NCBI GenBank assembly: GCA_963693285.1
Contig: OY848918.1
Span: 19,417,484 to 19,481,483, forward strand
Reading direction: 5' to 3'
From: Xestospongia muta
Lineage: Eukaryota > Porifera > Demospongiae > Haplosclerida > Petrosiidae
Length of the DNA: 64,000 nucleotides
The translations under genes were made by a program, and so were the position numbers. This document shows, one piece after another, positions 57,545 through 64,000 of this stretch. A model generated the notes under the pieces. The model was not told where the DNA came from and ran no database searches. It worked only from the letters and a program-made list of their open reading frames with translations. Within the stretch, counting starts at the first letter, position 1, and every line of letters starts with the position of its first letter.

Positions 57545-58045
57545 TATTATATGTACTCATGGAATGATTTTAAACCAATGCAAGTTGGAGTATATGATGG
57601 GACAATTTTAAACCAATACAACCTTGATTTTACTCTAGGGTCAAGTTTATACTATTGTTTTTGGTTTAAAATCCCTCAGAAAATTCATTTTTCTTCTTAT
57701 TATTATGGGGTAATTTTACACCAATTGGCTAAATAAGTGGTTTACTCATTTAACTTCATTACACAGTAAAACTAATATCTATTTTTATGGCACAATTTCA
57801 CACCATATACCACCCTCAACTGGAAGTGAAGTAAAATTACCCTATTATAACGTCAAAACAAACAAATTCAACTGAAGAAAGATTTTAATAATGACCTTTG
57901 AAATCATTGAAAATTTTCCGATTACAAAACACTGAACAAGTATAAAATTGTCCCATGATATACTCCAAGTTGCATTGGTGTAAAATCGTTCCATGAGTAA
58001 CTCTAGATATAAATTCCTTTTACACTAAAATCTGTAGGACCATTG
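57545..58045. repeat. Interspersed inverted-symmetry repeat, second copy
   Basis: It is the partner of 5110-5490. Its own left half (57560-57680, 'gattttaaaccaatgcaagt') is roughly the reverse complement of its right half (57940-58045), so this copy looks more complete than the one at 5.1 kb. Confidence 0.6.
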
Positions 58046-58550
58046 AACAATAGTAGCAACATTTAGTAACTTTCAACTATCTTTTGTCAGTCTTATTTTA
58101 TTACTGTCATTATTAGTCCGGGATTAGAATCATTGGAATCATTCTCATATATGTGCTCCATTATACTTACTTTACAGTGACACTGGATCTGGCTCAGGAT
58201 CTGGCAAAAAAAGTAAGTTATTAAAAGTTAATGTTAGAGTAATGTGAATTTATTATAAATAATTATAATTACATTCCATAAATTTAATTAGTAATTTCAA
58301 TATTTACCAGTGGTTTCGTACTGTCTATAATTGGAGCAGCCTAGTCAGTTAATTAAGTTACTATTATTATAAATTTAATATTCATGAAGCACATTGTTAT
58401 ATAATGATATACCAAGTTATACTTTTTTTTTCTCAGTATAAATACATACAATTCTACTCATTCATAAATCATTACACAATGCAAGTTTAAGCCATACAAT
58501 GACAGATGGCATGTTTAGATATTATGTTGGTGCAATTACACTAGCCAATA

Positions 58551-58660
58551 GTTGAGGGTCCTATAGTTAAGCATCATTCCACAGCAATGAAAACCCATCG
58601 ATTTTAGCTAAAACTGAGTCAAAGTATGGAGTAAAGTACTTGACTACTAATGTTCTTAAG
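58551..58660 (+). pseudogene. Death-domain C-terminal remnant
   Basis: VEGPIVKHHSTAMKTHRF followed by a stop matches AVEGPIVNHKSTALKIRDF of the 39.2 kb exon. The sequence just upstream (58500-58550) is not Death domain but an inverted copy of 6126-6178. It is a fragment only. Confidence 0.65.
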
Positions 58661-59960
58661 TTCAATTTTTTAATTTTTTTGAATTTAGTTTATGTCTAAC
58701 ATTTTGATAAGTATGTTTATATTATCTACTATTTTTTCTATTTTTTTTAAAAACACATTTTCTGTTATCCATTACTTTTGTCATTTTTGAAGATAACACA
58801 CTTTTTATTGTCCACGTTTACTCGTTATATAATTAGATTTTCGTTATCAATCATTTCTCTGTTATTTTAGTGTCACTCTTAGAATTATACAAATTGCACA
58901 TGAATAAACACTTTATTAAAGTTAGTGTTTGGTCTTTTATATTCATTTTTTGATCAGTTGTACCTTTATATTTGATGTGATAAATGGATTATTGAATAAT
59001 TTTTACTTCTTATTTTATCTTCTTATCAATAAATTATACATACACAACTCATCGTGTATATTAAAGGTCAAGAAATGTTTACAGGCTTAGTTAGAACTAT
59101 GATATTACTATCACAGCAATGTACAATACTGGCTATATATATTACTACTAATAAAATGTCACTAGTCTACATGAATGAATATATAATTTCCTAATTTTGT
59201 TAATCTTATTTTTAAAAATTACATTGCCTACAAACACAAATAGAAGTATATCTGTAGCATGTACCATAAAACAATTCATACACTTAGAACTCATTAATTA
59301 ATCAATTATTAACATATCACATCTATTGATTGATTAATCTATTCAATGCTTGATTGTTTAACTATCAAAAATCATTTCCATTATCTTCATCAATTTATGA
59401 TACTTATCAACTGTTCAATATCTTTATCTGTTTCTGTACTCATTTCAATTATTCAATTTATTAAACGATCTATCAAATCCTTCAATCTGTCTATAGTTAT
59501 ACAAATAGTAGGATACATTGTTGAATAGAACAAGATTGTAGACAATAAGTGATAAATCTTCTTGATTTTTTTGCTTGTACAGATATATATAATGTGTTTC
59601 ATAGTTGTTGTAACCGCACTGTTAATACAAAAGTGTTAGATGAACACCAAAAAAGGTGTTCTCACAAGTGGGCAAAATAAACACCTTAAAGTGTTACAAG
59701 TGAGACACTGTCAAAGTGTTACTGAAACACTATAGTTTGTTTGAGAGAACCTAATATTTATTAACACAATGAATAATAATATTATAACTGATATATGAAG
59801 TACAATAGAGTTTAGTGTTAACATAATCATTGAGAGAAATGTAGTTAGGGTAGTAGGAAGTTCTTGTTCATCTTTTAAATTGCAAACAGCATACTGTACA
59901 AAATTTTGAAGTACGCGAACTAAGTTATCATAATCCTATGTGTATATGCTATTTTAATAG

Positions 59961-60314
59961 GTTTGGTCCACTTGTGCATCAGTTCGTTTTGAAGCTAAAC
60001 ATCGATTGTTAAAACAGTTATCTACCAGAATGGGCAACTTCAAAAACTTAGCTCTATCTTTAGCTAGTAGACATCAAAGTTTACAGTGTTATCTGTTGAA
60101 GGAGAATGCTCCCCTATTGAAAGCTATTGAGTGTGGACCAGGTAAATGTTTTCTCAAGTGTTATGATGACAATATATAGTATAAATACATATACTGGACA
60201 TTCAATATACATGTAATAAAAATTACTTTAAACCATATCTTTTCTCAAAATTTTAGAAGCTCTTTCAAGCAGCTCTTATTTACAATGTCAACAATTTCTT
60301 CCAGAACATCATTT
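59961..60314 (+). pseudogene. Exons of a transposon-derived protein (RFEAKH family)
   Basis: Exon 59961-60141 follows 'attttaatag' and encodes STCASVRFEAKHRLLKQLST, RMGNFKNLALSLASRHQSLQ and CYLLKENAPLLKAIECGPG before gtaaat. A second exon, 60257-60314, encodes LSSSSYLQCQQFLPEH and ends at gtaagt. The block RFEAKH...GNFKN-hAxSLAxRHQ is familiar from large transposon-derived proteins of invertebrates and fish, related in my memory to TNP2/CACTA-type sequences. No upstream or downstream exon was found, so it is a fragment. Confidence 0.6.
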
Positions 60315-60599
60315 GTAAGTCCATTGAAATTCTAACTATCATGAACATCATTAAGTTGTTGTTTGTCCAAAATTGATAGTACATTCACTAAGTAAAAATG
60401 TCATTGTGAGAATTGTGGAATGGTGTACATTTGTGTATATTTTTCCGGTACTATTTAGGTAGTACAATACTTATATATATTATATATGTATAACATACAG
60501 TCACTTAAGTAAACATTGGTGAATGGCCAAAAGTATAGCTTGTATAGTATTCAAAGTTAACCATGCATGTTTAATTGACCAATCACTATATTACTATAC

Positions 60600-61625
60600 A
60601 TAGTTAAACAGGATTTATTATATCAACAATATTAGTTATACATAATTGGGTAGTTTATGATACTGACTTCACTGTACTTAGATAGCTACTGTGAACATTG
60701 ATACATTGCTGTTTAACATGAAATTAATACTAATCTCTTGTTTGGAGTTGCTATATCCAGACCACATTTGCTCTATGCAAAGTGGGCAGCAATTGGAAGA
60801 CTAAATAATGTATAGACCCAAAATTCTTTAACTTGGAACATAATTGTGATTATATTAGTTTCACAACATTTTTGACAAAGACAGGAAAATATCTAAACAC
60901 TTGTCTTTGTTCTCCATAATTTTCAAATGTCTGGGAGTTGAGTAGCAAGTAATTATTGGTATGTGATACTTACACCACTTATACCAGCCAGTACATACAT
61001 AGTATGAGTGTATATCTATTACATATAGTAGTAGTTAGTAGACAGACAGTATACTCTATCTTACTATAATTACGTTACAGTTGATTTAGTTAGTAGAGTT
61101 TCCTCATTCCAATGTAGTAGTTATTACTATCAAATTATGTATTATCTATAGACATCTTTATATTAGGAACATTGGTCAGTTGAAGGAACTACACTTATCC
61201 ACACAACTACACTAAATAGTGTGGTGTTGTCAACTTTTTAAAGAAAAAATATTCATGTTATCAACATTAACGTCATACTAAAACATCATCATTAACTGAA
61301 AAGATTTCATGCAATGAATGAGTACATCATAAGTTAAACAGATTGTGTTATTTTACTCAATGTTGTATTATCTACTCATACATCACTATGCAGCCTGTAG
61401 TATAGCTTTATTTTGAATATATTCATTCTTTAACTATTTATAAATTTTAATTACAACCAGTACTAACAGAAAATCAAGGACATAATATTGAGTACTCATA
61501 CAAGACTATGAAATGTAAATTGTAGCATAGCTTGATTCTGACAGTAACTGTCACTCATATTAATAATTAAAGGTCAGTTCAGTCAAGCTGTTCAGTCCAG
61601 TGTTTACACACTTTCTATGTATTCA
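60600..61625 (+). repeat. Distant copy of the ankyrin-gene leader region
   Basis: It parallels 12580-13450 from 'actaatctcttgtttggagt' through 'cagtacatacatag', 'tagttagtagagtttcctc' and 'ggaactacacttatccac' to 'cagtgtttacacac'. It lies 38 kb downstream of the main cluster and ends at the TTAA where the piggyBac fragment begins. No ATG exon is present. Confidence 0.75.
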
Positions 61626-62395
61626 TTAACCCTTACAGGACCAATGTCACATATTTGTGACACTTCTACCATCTGTGCGAGACCAGTGTCACAAAAATGT
61701 GACCAGCAAGTTTTTATTGTGAGACCAATGTCACACATTTGTGACAAGTTAATAATTTGCTATTTTATATTACTTAAGTTAGTTTAAACTGCATATTTAT
61801 CATTATTTTCGTCATTTTTAGAAATTTATTAATATTTATTAATATTAATTAATAATTACTAATTAATAAACGCGCATAGAGGAGAGGCTGCTTGTATCTA
61901 TAGTAATCAATAAACAATATGGCGTGCAGGATCACAACAGAACAAGTGCTAGAAATTTTGGATGAAGAGCTAGATGTAGGACTAAATATGGAGTATGGAG
62001 AAGGTGATGAAAGTGACAGTGATGTAGATGATACGTTTTTGGAAGAGAGGATTTGGGATGATCTGGAGTAAAATGAAGATGGTGTATTAGATAATAGTTT
62101 CGGAGAATGTGATAGTAGCAGTAATGAAGGTGGTGATATTGAGAATGACACTGGCAATAGAACACGAACAGGACATTGTACTGTTAGAGGTTGTGTTAGA
62201 GGACGTGGTACAGATGGTAGAAGTCATTGTATATTTAGGGGAAGTGGCACTGTTCAACAAAGAATTTTGATACTAGTAGAAGAGATGATACTCCTAGAAG
62301 AAGACGTGGTCCAACTGGTGGGCGTGGTATACGAGGACATGGCCAAGGTAGAAGACAATCCACACAAGATATAAATTTGAATTAGATGGTAATTT
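61626..62395 (+). mobile_element. piggyBac 5' end with partial transposase
   Basis: TTAACCCTTACAGGACC at 61626 is a piggyBac-type terminus. Three 23-base subterminal repeats of the form GACCAxTGTCACAxxxxTGTGAC lie at 61639-61661, 61681-61703 and 61723-61745. An ATG at 61919 opens an acidic N-terminal segment (TTEQVLEILDEELD, ESDSDVDD) typical of piggyBac-like transposases. It is broken by TAA near 62069 and is followed by an Arg/Gly-rich region in changing frames. The catalytic core and right end are missing. Confidence 0.8.
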
Positions 62396-64000
62396 TTTAA
62401 TTTAAATTCAAGTTTTCTTAAAAATCATTTTGTATAGTAGCCAATGTTTTTTTCATTTATATTGTGTTACTTTAACAACGCATGCGTTTATCGAAGATAT
62501 CAACAAACTCAGCATCGTCAATACTTCAAAATGGTATAAAAAAGTCAAAATGATAGAATTGACCCAAGTGGTCCTTTTTCCCATATCCAGTCACATATAT
62601 TTAAAATAAAAAGGAGAAGACAATAGACAAACACATAGCTCATGCCATCTTATATAATAGTGATAATACAACTGCCTAGCCCAAATAAATTGATAAGACA
62701 ACAGCTCTCCTTATATTGCACGTTGAAATCTTAACAAAATGAGATTCTTGACCTATTTTAAGATATATGCATTCACACAATAGCAAATTCATGTCGTTTT
62801 TTAATTTAGCTGAATTATTGTTTATTACTAATAACTTACTCTATGTAGCAAATTAATATCCTACTGTAATTATCAAAAATAAATAATGATTAATAATTAT
62901 TGGTCATCTTAGCTTCTCAACTTACATGCTGTTGCTGTCTCTGATGCATTTGGTAATACAATCAACTACAGAGCATTATAAACTGTTGATAAGCAGTGAG
63001 CTTTTACAATTCTAGTATGTCCTTCCCCAGCTTTGTCTAAAGCTTCTTTGATGACTTGTTCACTCTCACTCTATAGCATTGTTAATATGCCAACTATGGT
63101 TGTTATCATCTTTGGTAGTAGGTATTACTGGTTATGTTTTGTAATGGTTTCATACAACTACATTCTTATTCTATTTCTGTGTGTAATTGTGAATCAGTGT
63201 TGGAAGAAATATAGATCCAAGTTCAAAAAGAGGCAAGCCACATTATGAAAGTGTAATTATTAATATCTAATCATCTGAAAGTGATGAAATGAGACAAACA
63301 GCAAACTATTTTATTACTTGAGATTAAATCTAGCAATGTTCCAGATCATTAATAACAGTATTAGTAATTATAATATATATTATTACAATGTTCTATTTCT
63401 TGGTATATATTTATACTTACACATAATTGCAACCCAAACAGTAAAAGTATTATGTACCTGTAGTGTATACATTGAGACATAAGTAAGTCATGGAGATATT
63501 GTGATTTTCTATGCAAAAAAAATTAACCAACAATCAATACTGATGCTCACAAGTTTACATTACTCATTTATTTAGTGGTATTATCTACAGACTATACTTT
63601 GTTTAAGTGTGTTCTTCATGACAAGCACACCAGTTAATTAATAAAGAGAAATCAGTTTTATTTCATTGTTGCAATATAATTAAATTATATAAAATTAAAA
63701 TAACTTTTCAAGTCACATAACTTATATATATGGTTGTATATGAACAATTTTTTGCTTTTATATTAAATGACTTTGTATTATGGTATACTGTAACTAATAA
63801 TCAGACCTTTATAAACACCAATTAAACCAAGTTGTGGAAAATGTACAAGTAAATTAAACAGTTATTGTACACATATTGGGTTCATGCTGAAGGAGGAGTC
63901 TTCTGTGGATGCCATTCCATAGCATAATTAATATACTGATGCTTTTAAAATTGTCAATTTATTTACATATAACATGTATTTATACATTAATAAAAACATA
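62396..64000. other. Noncoding stretch to the window end
   Basis: AT-rich. No exon, RNA gene or repeat that I can support. Confidence 0.5.

Noticed and set aside
61849..62165. Minus-strand Ser/Pro-rich ORFs of 77-102 codons
   Set aside because: They are shadows of the acidic, Asp/Glu/Gly-rich N-terminus of the piggyBac fragment on the plus strand, and are low-complexity only because of that.

Overview
AT-rich eukaryotic DNA, very probably from a demosponge (the style fits Amphimedon). The basis is compact spliced genes with 50-100 base introns as well as longer repeat-filled ones, GT-AG splice sites, an ankyrin-GTPase-Death gene architecture expanded in sponges, and many piggyBac, Tc1/mariner-like and foldback elements. 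The species call is inference. There is no sign of prokaryotic operons, CRISPR arrays, or rRNA or tRNA genes.

The main gene runs on the + strand from 22415 to 35988. I could assemble 12 coding exons that keep one open frame of 1107 codons. It encodes six 33-residue ankyrin repeats, each on its own 99-base phase-0 exon, then a Roc-type GTPase with a very long insert between the P-loop and the DxxG motif, a COR-like region, and a C-terminal Death domain. It resembles the back half of DAPK1 without the kinase. Its 5' end lies in a tandemly duplicated block (about 12.86-18.43 kb and 19.40-24.01 kb). The upstream copy keeps its own leader, ATG and first ankyrin exon and so could act as an alternative start. 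Further decayed copies of the leader lie at 12.7, 16.9, 19.4 and 60.7 kb.

Downstream (36.5-46.4 kb) is a graveyard of copies of this gene: isolated Death-domain exons at 38.2, 39.2, 42.0, 46.1 and 58.55 kb, and a broken Roc half at 40.0 kb followed by a fragment resembling ZSWIM/FAR1-type transposase-derived proteins. Interleaved with them is a divergent gene pair. A six-exon minus-strand gene (43297-45158) carries one in-frame TGA. A plus-strand gene with a Cys/His finger (45283-45683) is frameshifted. They share a 124-base intergenic region with a CACGTG E-box. Decayed copies of this pair lie at 1-985 and 36.5-38.2 kb.

Mobile elements: a piggyBac transposase with all three catalytic Asp (48.0-50.05 kb, broken by at least one stop); a piggyBac 5' end with three subterminal 23-base repeats (61.63 kb); an older minus-strand piggyBac core (10.2-10.7 kb); a TTAA-flanked piggyBac-type MITE inserted into a 138-base tandem repeat (8.8-9.3 kb); a DDE transposase pseudogene on the minus strand inside an intron of the main gene (27.25-28.55 kb); several foldback MITEs; and an exon resembling a transposon-derived host protein at 59.96 kb. 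The edges (2-8 kb, 54-59 kb and 62-64 kb) are mostly intergenic, with dispersed low-copy repeats and fragments of an unrecognised gene at 3.1, 52.4 and 54.2 kb.
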